In this document: piece after piece, positions 6,750 to 14,724 of the stretch
Position numbering within the stretch: position 1 is the stretch's first letter
Layout: the number at the start of each line of letters is the position of its first letter
Origin: Saprospiraceae bacterium
Lineage (GTDB): Bacteria; Bacteroidota; Bacteroidia; Chitinophagales; Saprospiraceae
Assembly (NCBI GenBank): GCA_015490175.1
Contig: WFYJ01000001.1
Coordinates: 1 to 35,040, forward strand
DNA length: 35,040 nt
Direction: 5' to 3'
Program-made: the position numbers and the translations under genes
The notes under the pieces: model-generated
What the model was told of the DNA's origin: nothing
What the model saw: only the letters and a program-made list of their open reading frames with translations
Databases searched by the model: none

Positions 6750-9659
6750 CTATTGGGCCACCACTTTGGCCGTGTACACAATGCTTTCGTTTGAACGTAT
6801 GGTCAGGATGTATATGCCTTTCGGCAAATGCAATCCTGTGATGCGGGCATGGCCTTGCTCGAATCGTCCCGAGCGCAGCGGCCGCCCGGTCACATCGCTG
6901 AGCTGCCATTGCAGCGCTGTCTCTTCAGCACCTGCCACCTCGAGCACAAAGGCATCCGCAAACGGATTGGGCCACACCCGCACTTCCACATCCGGCAGCG
7001 TCGGCCCGAACACGCCCGTCACTACGAGGAAGTCGGTGAGCGTGGTACCTTCCACGATGTGGAGCGTCTGCTCGGTAGGCGCGGGTGCGTCGTACCCGAC
7101 ATAGGCAACAGCCCGGTTGTAGATATGGGTGCCGGGGGCATTGTCCGGTTTTTGGGATATGCGGAACTGCACGAATCCGCCCGACGTTCCCGAACCGGAG
7201 CTGCTGCTTGCCAGGATCACGTCTTCGATCACGATCTTGACAATGCCGCGATCGTACACTTGCAACTCGTAGGGATGCGACGATGCCCCTTTCTCGACCG
7301 TTTCGGGCAAGAGCCAGGGAGAAAGCGTGTCGCGGATCACCACCCGCGTGACAGTGTCCTCGCTCGTGTTTTCGAAGCGAACGAGATAATCGATCTGGGT
7401 TGTGCTGGTGACATACATGCTGTCACCGTAGCCTTTGGGATAGCCTCTGAGCAGGGGCGCGTCGGTTACCGCGCTCACGCTTTCCTGCACGTCTATTGCC
7501 TCGAACAGGTCGTTTTCGTCTTCAGGGAACTGGGTGACCACGCCGGTGGTGAAGGGCGTGCCCGCAGCGACACAACCCTCCACTGCGACGGTGGGGTAGC
7601 TGCGGCCCGGATGATGCGGCGCTTGCTCGGCCACCAGACGCCAAGTGGCGCCATTGCGCGGCAAGCTCACCGTCATGGCCTGGCCGCTGGCCGTTTGATG
7701 GGTCTCCTGATTGCGCAGGATGACGTCTTCAATGACGATGTACTTCAGCGGCTGCACAGGATTGCCTGCACCGGCATTTTCTATGGTGAAGCGCACGGAG
7801 TCGGCATCACAGCGACCCGTCACGCGGATGCTGGCGCCACTCCAGGCGGGATTTGCCGGAAGGCAAATACTGTCGGGCACGATGTGGGCCCGCACCTCGG
7901 CTACCTGGCCGACCATGGCGTCGCAGTCCATGAAGGCATCCAGTGTGAAGCGACCGCAATCGCCCGAGGCCACCGGCCCCAGCTCGAACCGCACGAGGCT
8001 GTCCTGCACCAGAGCGGGAGCGATCGAAGCCGACTCGAAGGTCAGCCCGCGCCCAAGCACGACATCCACACGCACGTTGTCGGCATCGACGGGGCCTTCG
8101 TTACAGTAGCTGACAACCCACGTATTCGACGCACACACCACCGCCGCACCGGCGCTCACGTCTACCTGCATGGCCGGACAGGACACGGCTTCGTGGACGG
8201 GGAAGTCGAAAGTGAGCGTGTCGTAGGCCTCGGTCACCTGCACATTGTGAAAGGTGTCGATGCAGGCACTCCAGTAGGCGTTTTTGGGTACGAGCACCAG
8301 ATCGTACTGCCCCATATCGAGGCGCATGGCGTAGCGGCCGTCGGCATCCGAGGAAGCGTACACGCTGCCGTCGCTGCCGATGGCTTTCAGGATCCATCCG
8401 TTGAGCCCGGGCTCGCCACTGTCGAGGGTACAGTCCTGGTTTTTGTCAAAGAACACCTGGCCGACGAAGTAATTGGTCTTGACGCGTCCCTGCAAGTCGG
8501 CCTTGACGAGCGACACGTCGTTGATGAACACGGCGGCCAACGAGTTCACGCCGGCAATGGCCACGCCTCCATCAGCCGTAAGTGTAAGGTCGGCGCCTTC
8601 GTCCCAGTGGGTGTTGCGCCCGATGTATTTGTCCCACAACAGTTGGCCATCGGCATCGGTGCGGAACAGGTAAATGTCGGCGTCGAAGGCGTTGACTTCA
8701 CCCGTGCCGGCCACGACATAGCCGCCATCGTCGAGCTGGCGGACGGCACGGCCCACTTCGGCCAAGCCGGCACCGTAAGTCTCCATCCACTCTTCGTTGC
8801 CGTCGGCATCGGTCTTGAGCAGGAAGGCATCGCTGTTGTTGCCCCACAGACCGGTGATGATGAGGCCGCCGTCGGCGGTTGGTGCCAAGCCGAGTGCTTC
8901 CTCGCGCTCGGCAGGCGTGCCGATCACGTAGTCGTTGATGAGCGCGCCCTCGGCATCGAGCAGCAGCACCCACGCGTCGGGGCTGGGGTTGCCGGGCTCG
9001 TAGCGGACGCCCGCAATGGCATAGCCGCCATTGTGCATCACCACGTCGTTGGCCACTTCATCGTCGTCGCCGCCGTACACTTGGTCCCACTCGAAGTTGC
9101 CCTCGGCATCCGTTTTCACGAGGTAGATATCGTCTTGCCCGGAGCCAAAGCTGTTGCTGCGCCCGGCGAGCAGGTACCCTCCATCGGGGGTCTGCGTCAC
9201 GGCAAATGCCTGGTCGGCGCCTGCCCCGCCAAACTGGCGGCTCCACAGTACGTTGCCGCGATCGTCCACCTTCAGCATGTACATGTCGGGCGACTGACCG
9301 GGGGTTGCGGCGATGTCGCCCACGACGATGTAGCCGCCATCGGGCGCGGCAACGAGGTCAAAAGCGTGTTCTACCCAGCCTTCATCCACCACTTTCATCC
9401 ATACCACCTCGCCATCCACGTCGGTACGGATGAGGTATACGTCGAGGTCGTTGTCGTCGCCGAACGATTCGCTGTAACCTGCAATGAGGAATCCGTGATC
9501 GCGCGTCTGAACGACGGCCTCGCCATAGTCTTCGGCAGACCCGCCGTAGTACAACTCCCATCCACCCTGAGCTTGCATCGTCAGGCTCAGGCACACGAAG
9601 GCAACCACGCCGATCAGGCTGAAGGGGGAAAGCCCGGTGATTGCATTCGTTCTTTTCAT
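6750..9659 (-). CDS. Large secreted protein with T9SS type A sorting domain
   Basis: A 969-residue secreted protein. Residues 1-30 are a signal peptide ending in LTMQAQ. Residues 35-390 hold seven repeats with cores such as GGYIVVG, GGYLLAG and GGYVVAG followed by LVKTDADG, a propeller-type blade pattern. A SdrD-B-like segment with DKNQDCTLDSGEPGLNGW follows at about 393-475, then Cys-containing immunoglobulin-like or DUF11-like domains to about 880. The last 85 residues (VWPNPFADAF, then LPKGIYILTI, ending in a short basic KVVAQ-type tail) match the T9SS type A C-terminal signal, so the protein should be carried across the outer membrane and anchored or released. The longer open frame begins 41 codons upstream, but ATG 9659 starts the signal peptide. 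The cargo's own function is unknown; adhesion is plausible. Confidence 0.9.
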   Translation of the reverse strand: MKRTNAITGLSPFSLIGVVAFVCLSLTMQAQGGWELYYGGSAEDYGEAVVQTRDHGFLIAGYSESFGDDNDLDVYLIRTDVDGEVVWMKVVDEGWVEHAFDLVAAPDGGYIVVGDIAATPGQSPDMYMLKVDDRGNVLWSRQFGGAGADQAFAVTQTPDGGYLLAGRSNSFGSGQDDIYLVKTDAEGNFEWDQVYGGDDDEVANDVVMHNGGYAIAGVRYEPGNPSPDAWVLLLDAEGALINDYVIGTPAEREEALGLAPTADGGLIITGLWGNNSDAFLLKTDADGNEEWMETYGAGLAEVGRAVRQLDDGGYVVAGTGEVNAFDADIYLFRTDADGQLLWDKYIGRNTHWDEGADLTLTADGGVAIAGVNSLAAVFINDVSLVKADLQGRVKTNYFVGQVFFDKNQDCTLDSGEPGLNGWILKAIGSDGSVYASSDADGRYAMRLDMGQYDLVLVPKNAYWSACIDTFHNVQVTEAYDTLTFDFPVHEAVSCPAMQVDVSAGAAVVCASNTWVVSYCNEGPVDADNVRVDVVLGRGLTFESASIAPALVQDSLVRFELGPVASGDCGRFTLDAFMDCDAMVGQVAEVRAHIVPDSICLPANPAWSGASIRVTGRCDADSVRFTIENAGAGNPVQPLKYIVIEDVILRNQETHQTASGQAMTVSLPRNGATWRLVAEQAPHHPGRSYPTVAVEGCVAAGTPFTTGVVTQFPEDENDLFEAIDVQESVSAVTDAPLLRGYPKGYGDSMYVTSTTQIDYLVRFENTSEDTVTRVVIRDTLSPWLLPETVEKGASSHPYELQVYDRGIVKIVIEDVILASSSSGSGTSGGFVQFRISQKPDNAPGTHIYNRAVAYVGYDAPAPTEQTLHIVEGTTLTDFLVVTGVFGPTLPDVEVRVWPNPFADAFVLEVAGAEETALQWQLSDVTGRPLRSGRFEQGHARITGLHLPKGIYILTIRSNESIVYTAKVVAQ

Positions 9660-9875
9660 GATGGACAGGCAGGTTGATCCGTTGCTATTCGATGACGATA
9701 CAAATGTGCGCAGTCCTCCGCTGCTGTTCAAAGACAAAAATCGGCATTTGTTGAGCAAAATTTTGAGATATTTGAACCACATGAATCTTAACTGTTTTTA
9801 TAAAACATTGAAAATCACACAAAAACCCAAAAACCAACATTTACCCTTTTCCTGCATTTTGTTGAAAAGAACTTC
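9660..9875. other. AT-rich divergent promoter region
   Basis: The gap separates the minus-strand T9SS cargo gene from the plus-strand helical protein and is much richer in A and T than the genes. It must hold both promoters. I looked for TAnnTTTG on both strands and found no perfect match, so no box is assigned. Confidence 0.45.
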
Positions 9876-11288
9876 ATGTACCAGAGCCGCTTGATCTCTT
9901 TGTTGCGTACGCTCGACCGCAAGGAATGGCGCAAACTGCACAAATGGCTGCAATCTCCAGCCCACAACCAGCGGGAAGACGTGCAGCAGCTGGCTGCCTG
10001 GCTCCATGCGCAAGTGCCCTTCGACGATCCGGACGCCCTGTCGAAGGAGGCGGCTTGGGCTCGCCTCTTTCCCGGCCGGCCGTACGACGACCGGCACATG
10101 CGCCAGGTGATGCACTTCCTGCTCAAGGCCGTGGAGGCGATGCTGTTGCACGACGAGCAGAATGCCGATCGGGTGCGGGCCCTCACCATGCTGGCCGGCG
10201 TGTTTCGCAAGCGAGGGCTGGACAAGGCTTTCGAAGCGACGATGAAGCAGGTGCGCAAGCGGCACGAGCAACAGCCCTGGCGCAACGAATTGTACTTCCG
10301 CAACCAGTATCTCATCGAGCAGGAGCAATACAGCTACCTGAGCGGCTTCCAGCGCCTGCATCTGAACCTGCAGGAAATGTCGGATGCGCTCGACCTTACC
10401 TACATCGTGGACAAGCTGCGGCAAAGCTGCCTGATGCTCGCTCACCAGACGGTGTACAAGGCAGACTACCGCATCGGCCTGCTGGAGCCGGTGCTGCGCT
10501 ATGTCGAACAGGAAGACCTGTTGCGCTTTCCGGCCATCGCCGTGTACTACCACATCTATCACACCCTTTCGGAACGCGATGAGGAAGGACATTTTTACCG
10601 CTTGCGCGAACAGATCCGACAGCACTACGACAAATTCCCCAGAGGCGAGATGCGCGACATCTACCTGTTTGCCATCAACTACTGCATCGGGCGCATCAAC
10701 GCCGGAAAGGAACCCTTCATTCGGGAAGCCTTCGAGCTATACCGCGCCGGCCTCGAGCAGGGCATCCTCATCGAAGAGCGCGGCATCTCGGCATGGACGT
10801 TCCGCAACGTGGTGACCAATGGCGTCTATCTGGGCGAGTTCGAGTGGGTAGCGCGCTTTATAGACGAATACCAGCATTTGCTGGAAAGCAAGTTCCGCGA
10901 AAGCACGGTGCTGTATTGCCAGGCACAGTTGCACTTCGCACGCCGCGATTACGACACGGCCATGCGCCTGCTGGCCCGCACCGACTTCGACGATATACTG
11001 ATCAACCTGCGCGCCAAGACGATGCTGCTGCGCATGTACTACGAGGAAGGCGAGTTCGAGGCCCTGGAAAGCCTGCTGCAAAGCATGCGCACCTACATGC
11101 AGCGCAAGAAAGTGATGGGCTACCATCGCGCCAACTTCCAGAACTTTGTCCGGCTTACGCGCAAGCTGGTGCGCCTCAACCCCTTCAACAAACAGAAACG
11201 GGAAGCCCTGCGCCAGGAAATCGAAAAGGCCGAGCCCATGACCCTCTCGGAAAAGCAGTGGCTGCTACAGCAACTCGATCAGCTCTGA
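9876..11288 (+). CDS. Helical protein of unknown function
   Basis: A 470-residue protein I do not assign to a named family. It has no signal peptide or membrane segment and is almost entirely alpha-helical. It is rich in Arg, Glu, Leu and Gln, with several helix pairs resembling TPR or other alpha-solenoid repeats (for example YCQAQLHFARRDYDTAMRLL and RMYYEEGEFEALESLLQ). The N-terminus (LLRTLDRKEWRKLHKWLQSP) looks like a separate helical cap. Likely a cytoplasmic protein-interaction scaffold. ATG 9876 is the first start in frame. The next gene in the same direction is about 590 bp away behind a repeat, so it is probably transcribed alone. Confidence 0.8.
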   Translation: MYQSRLISLLRTLDRKEWRKLHKWLQSPAHNQREDVQQLAAWLHAQVPFDDPDALSKEAAWARLFPGRPYDDRHMRQVMHFLLKAVEAMLLHDEQNADRVRALTMLAGVFRKRGLDKAFEATMKQVRKRHEQQPWRNELYFRNQYLIEQEQYSYLSGFQRLHLNLQEMSDALDLTYIVDKLRQSCLMLAHQTVYKADYRIGLLEPVLRYVEQEDLLRFPAIAVYYHIYHTLSERDEEGHFYRLREQIRQHYDKFPRGEMRDIYLFAINYCIGRINAGKEPFIREAFELYRAGLEQGILIEERGISAWTFRNVVTNGVYLGEFEWVARFIDEYQHLLESKFRESTVLYCQAQLHFARRDYDTAMRLLARTDFDDILINLRAKTMLLRMYYEEGEFEALESLLQSMRTYMQRKKVMGYHRANFQNFVRLTRKLVRLNPFNKQKREALRQEIEKAEPMTLSEKQWLLQQLDQL

Positions 11289-11313
11289 CAGGCGGAAAGC
11301 ACTGCCGCATGCA

Positions 11314-11770
11314 TATACCCACTTCAAAGTGGTTTGGGAAATATGGCAGTACCGATCAGGGCTGTACTAAAGGACAAAATTTGGCATTAAATTCAAAATA
11401 CTTATCTTTTCGTAACTGATTATCAAGCATTTGAATCAATTCCTCGAGTCCTCGGTTTTTCGAATCCTCATTCAGCAAAACTGCAGCTTTCAGCCGCAGA
11501 TGGACGCAGTGTGCGCGCTCTGTGAAACTCAGTGCATTCTCTGTGGGTGCTCTGTGTAACTGAATGATTTTTCGACTTTTTTCCGCAGACTCTTGAATCA
11601 AATCTTCGATCCTCAATCATTGAAACCACAGTCTTTGGACTGCAAAAGACGCAGCGCTGACGCAGTTTGCGCAGTGGGTCACTCCCTCACTCCATCTCTC
11701 TTCTCTCCATCTCAGAAAATCGTCCATTGACTATTGTCAAAAATTCCCAAACCGGATTGCGTTGAGTATT
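11314..11770 (-). repeat. Composite repeat with 27-bp inverted ends
   Basis: The unit is bounded by imperfect inverted ends at 11314-11340 (TATACCC, then GGTTTGGGAA) and 11744-11770 (TTCCCAAACC, then GTTGAGTATT). Inside, all modules of 1-440 appear in reverse order: two hairpin cores (11483-11497 and 11629-11642), an ACACAGAG-type segment in complement at about 11510-11565, and the purine-rich segment in complement near 11680-11715. No gene is supported in the gap, including 11771-11881. Confidence 0.75.
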
Positions 11771-11881
11771 TATGGACATTTGCCGGCGCGCCAACGCGGG
11801 CAGAACCATTTGGGGAAAAGTTGCCCGGGCAGGCAGCACATGGCCCCCTCGGGCGTTTTGCCTGAGCAAGCATGCCTCACC

Positions 11882-12706
11882 ATGAATACGACCCCGAAAC
11901 ACATGACTATCGCGCTCCGCACATACGCACGCTTTCTCCGGGCCATCAGTCTGCTCGCCCTGCTGGCAAGCGGCTGCCGCTTCAACGACGAGCCCAGACC
12001 CGTATTCATTGACCTGGAAGACTCATTCCAACTCGACCTGTTCGAAAAACTCGACTTTTCGACGCGCCAGGCGCAGCTGCTGCTGACTACCCTCAAGCCC
12101 CTGCCCTGTCAGAACTATTCCCTCGATTACGATCTGTTTCACTCGGGCACCAACATCCAATTGCAGCTCAACAGCCTCAACCCGCCCGCCGACGAATGCA
12201 TCACGCCACCCCTGCCGCTCACCACGGCCATCAGCCTCGGATACCTCATTCCCAACGACTACAAACTGGAAATCGTCATCAACGACGTGCTGGCCTACAC
12301 CGGCACGCTCGAGGTAACTCCCGAATGGTACAGCCTGCACCTGCCCTCGGGCCAGGGCATCGAATTGCTGCACGACACGCTCTATCGCATACCGACCAAT
12401 GCCATCTGGGGCTATGCGGGCTACGACGATCCACAGCTCGACCAGTTGGCTGCCGACTTTCTCGGCGAGCTCGAAACCATGTCCGAACCCATGCCCTTGC
12501 AAAAAGGACATTACGGCTACTTCACCATCGACGCCGCAGGACAACCGACCTTCCATCCTCCTGCCGAAGAGCTGTACGTACATCCCTTCTTCCGCCTCTA
12601 TACGGGCGACCGCGAGGAACTGATCCAGTTGCTCGAACAATACCGCAACCAGTCGGGCAATCAGCTCACCATTCAGCTCTACACCCACCGCGGGGAGCAG
12701 CTTTGA
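11882..12706 (+). CDS. Lipoprotein of unknown function
   Basis: A 274-residue lipoprotein. The N-terminus has basic residues, a hydrophobic run (AISLLALLA) and a lipobox ending ASGC, which places the lipidated Cys at residue 32. No family is recognised for the mature part, which is acidic and mixed in secondary structure, with two Cys (in LPCQNYSL and DECITPP) that could form a disulfide. It probably sits on the outer membrane or cell surface. The open frame extends 40 codons upstream, but only ATG 11882 or ATG 11903 gives a sensible signal peptide. It is followed directly by a repeat region with a terminator-like hairpin at 12906. Confidence 0.8.
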   Translation: MNTTPKHMTIALRTYARFLRAISLLALLASGCRFNDEPRPVFIDLEDSFQLDLFEKLDFSTRQAQLLLTTLKPLPCQNYSLDYDLFHSGTNIQLQLNSLNPPADECITPPLPLTTAISLGYLIPNDYKLEIVINDVLAYTGTLEVTPEWYSLHLPSGQGIELLHDTLYRIPTNAIWGYAGYDDPQLDQLAADFLGELETMSEPMPLQKGHYGYFTIDAAGQPTFHPPAEELYVHPFFRLYTGDREELIQLLEQYRNQSGNQLTIQLYTHRGEQL

Positions 12707-12905
12707 TGATCATCGCGTTGGTCGTCTCCCCGATTACACTCAACGCAATTCGGTTCGGGAGTTTTTGGCGAGAGTCATTTGGGGATGGAGTGACGGAGAG
12801 AGAGTGAGTGAAGCGTCTGCTAATCATTCAGTTACACAGAGCATCCACCGAGAACACACTGAGTTTCACAGAGTTAAAAAAACTGCGTGCAAACTGCGGC
12901 GCTCT

Positions 12906-12928
12906 GCGGCCGAAGGCTGCGGTTTTTT
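12906..12928 (+). terminator. Hairpin plus T run after the lipoprotein gene
   Basis: GCGGCC-GAA-GGCTGC followed by GG and TTTTTT. It lies 200 bp after the lipoprotein stop and in its direction, so it is a plausible intrinsic terminator carried by the repeat. Confidence 0.5.
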
Positions 12929-12932
12929 GGCT

Positions 12933-13012
12933 GAGGAACCGAGGAACCGAGGAACTGAGGAACTGAGGAACTGAGGAACTGAAGAACTGAAGAACTGAAG
13001 AACTGAAGAACT
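12933..13012 (+). repeat. Tandem array of ten 8-nt units
   Basis: Ten uninterrupted units: two GAGGAACC, then four GAGGAACT, then four GAAGAACT. Other copies of the same module (337-350, 20971-20990) have only one or two units, so the array has expanded at this site. The ordered variants point to slippage or unequal exchange. Confidence 0.9.
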
Positions 13013-13198
13013 GGGTGTTTGACAAAATACTGATAATCAGCAAGAAAAACTTTAAACTTTAAACTCTAAACCCTAAACTCTACACCCTCAACTCTCAACT
13101 CAACCCTCAACTTCAAGCCTCTGCATGGCACCTTTTTCAGTAGCCTCAGCAAAAAAGGGAAAGCCCGGAACGCGTGAGCCGGCGGGGAAAGGTGCAGC

Positions 13199-14644
13199 TC
13201 AGGCAATGACGCGGCCGTCTGCAGCACCCGTTGTCTGCCCGCGACGAATGCGGCTCATGGGGATGGTGAAATAGAAGGTCGTGCCTTCGCCTTCCTTCGA
13301 CTGGAGCCAGATCTTGCCGCCCAGATTGGAAACGATCTTGCGCACCGTGGCCAGGCCGATGCCCGAGCCCTCGTAGTCCGACTGGGCATGCAGCCGCTCG
13401 AAAATGTCGAACACGCGATGTTGCTGGTCTTCGGGAATACCTATTCCGTTGTCTTCAATTCTGAACAGGTAATGGCCTCCCTCTTCGGTAGCCGTGATGC
13501 GAATTTCCGGCGCCACGTCCGGCTTGCGAAACTTCAGCGCATTGGACAGCAGATTCTGGAACAACTGTATCAATTCGGTAGTCGAGCCATGCACCACGGG
13601 CAACAGATTGGAACAGATGGAGGCCCCGCTCTCCTTCATGGCTACCGTCAGGTTGGAAAGCACGGTAAAGAGCAGCTCGTTCAGATCGTTGTCCTGCATG
13701 TCGCTGTGGCGGCCCGTCCGTGAATACTGGAGCAGATCGTCGAGCATGCGCTGCATACGGCCGACCCCATCGCGCACGTACTTCATGAATTCCTGCGTGT
13801 CTTCGGCAAGCTGCCCCTGGAGCTGCCGCTCGATCAACTGGGTGTACATGCCGATCATGCGCAACGGCTCCTTCAGGTCGTGCGAGGCCGCATATGCAAA
13901 CTGCTCCAACTGCTTGTTGGTCTCTTCGATCTTGCGCTGAGCCTCCCGCAAGGCATCCAACTGCTTCCTGATCTGCACCTGCTGATCGGAAAGGATTTTT
14001 TTCTGCTCCTGGAGCTTGTCAATGATCATCGCCTGGCCCGTCTCGAAGATATAGACGATGCCCAATAGAACCGCAAAAAAGAGGGTGAAGCTCAAAAAGT
14101 AATAGTCTGGCGTAAAGCGCATGAGCTGCTCCTTGAATCCTGCATCGTCCTGCAGGTGAAGGATCAGCAGCACCAGGCTGAACAGCGTCAGCACGCCTGC
14201 CCAGACAAACCCCCATCGCCGCTCGGAAAACAACACGGCAATGGCCGGCGCCAGAGCCAACCACAGCATATTGTCGGAATACAGACCTCCCGTCTGGAGA
14301 ATGGCCGGAACGAGCACAAAAAACCAGCCGGCGGCAAGGAAATTACCGGTGATTTCAAGGCTTTGGGTAGTTTTCAGCAAAACCAGAGAAATTATCAGCC
14401 CCAACAACGCCCCTAACAATGGCACATCCTTATTTTCAGGTGTAAACACATTAGTAGTGAAAATCATCACCAAAATAGTAAAAACCAGATAGATGTGCAA
14501 TTCAACAAGGGTGTGGACACGGAAATACTCTACGGGCTTCTTTTCCCTACTCAAATTTTGCGGGACCAACCAGAAAGCCAACCTGTCCTTGATCTCCTTT
14601 ATCTTCCTCATAGGTTTATGAAATCTGTGCTCCTCATTCCTCAA
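13199..14644 (-). CDS. Six-TM sensor histidine kinase
   Basis: A 481-residue membrane histidine kinase. Six hydrophobic helices are predicted at about 47-63, 74-92, 102-117, 126-140, 145-163 and 183-200, followed by a coiled coil (207-247). The HisKA domain has SHDLKEPLRMI with the phospho-accepting H255. The ATPase domain has the N box (LFQNLLSNALKF, N364/N368), G1 EDNGIGIP (398-402) and G2 GSGIGLATV (426-433). No receiver domain or adjacent response regulator is present, so its partner is elsewhere. The sensor has no large periplasmic loop, so the ligand is probably membrane-soluble or sensed within the membrane, as in CqsS. The first 90-100 codons have lower GC than the rest. ATG 14644 is taken; ATG 14611 is an alternative. 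It lies 80 bp downstream of the PLP enzyme gene. Confidence 0.9.
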   Translation of the reverse strand: MRNEEHRFHKPMRKIKEIKDRLAFWLVPQNLSREKKPVEYFRVHTLVELHIYLVFTILVMIFTTNVFTPENKDVPLLGALLGLIISLVLLKTTQSLEITGNFLAAGWFFVLVPAILQTGGLYSDNMLWLALAPAIAVLFSERRWGFVWAGVLTLFSLVLLILHLQDDAGFKEQLMRFTPDYYFLSFTLFFAVLLGIVYIFETGQAMIIDKLQEQKKILSDQQVQIRKQLDALREAQRKIEETNKQLEQFAYAASHDLKEPLRMIGMYTQLIERQLQGQLAEDTQEFMKYVRDGVGRMQRMLDDLLQYSRTGRHSDMQDNDLNELLFTVLSNLTVAMKESGASICSNLLPVVHGSTTELIQLFQNLLSNALKFRKPDVAPEIRITATEEGGHYLFRIEDNGIGIPEDQQHRVFDIFERLHAQSDYEGSGIGLATVRKIVSNLGGKIWLQSKEGEGTTFYFTIPMSRIRRGQTTGAADGRVIA

Positions 14645-14655
14645 TTTTCACACCA

Positions 14656-14689
14656 AAACAAAAAGGATGCCCTACATAGACATCCCTTT
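14656..14689 (-). terminator. Terminator-like hairpin between PLP enzyme and kinase
   Basis: On the minus strand AAAGG(G)ATG pairs with CATCCTTT with one bulged G (14662-14689), then TTTTTGTTTT follows. It could end the PLP enzyme transcript or work as a partial terminator that lowers kinase expression. No room for a full promoter remains between it and the kinase start. Confidence 0.5.
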
Positions 14690-14724
14690 CTTGAAACCTA
14701 CGCTAACCTAATTCTTACTGGTTA

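Larger units (their letters stand above)
12735..13152 (+). repeat. Composite repeat with expanded 8-nt array
   Basis: The left end at 12735-12761 carries the family-1 inverted-end motif. Then come the purine-rich segment, the ACACAGAG-type segment (12830-12885), the hairpin core with TTTTTT (12906-12928), ten 8-nt tandem units (12933-13012), and a long degenerate 7-nt array (about 13048-13116). The right end instead has the TTTTTCAG-TAGCCTCAG motif typical of the second family (13130-13152), so the unit is chimeric. No gene is supported between 12707 and 13198. Confidence 0.75.

Noticed and set aside
6828-9677. 949-codon plus-strand frame opposite the T9SS cargo gene
   Set aside because: Same antisense artefact; the minus strand has signal peptide, repeats and sorting domain in one frame.
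12933-13012. CRISPR-like tandem repeat
   Set aside because: Units are 8 nt and contiguous with no spacers, and no cas gene is present.
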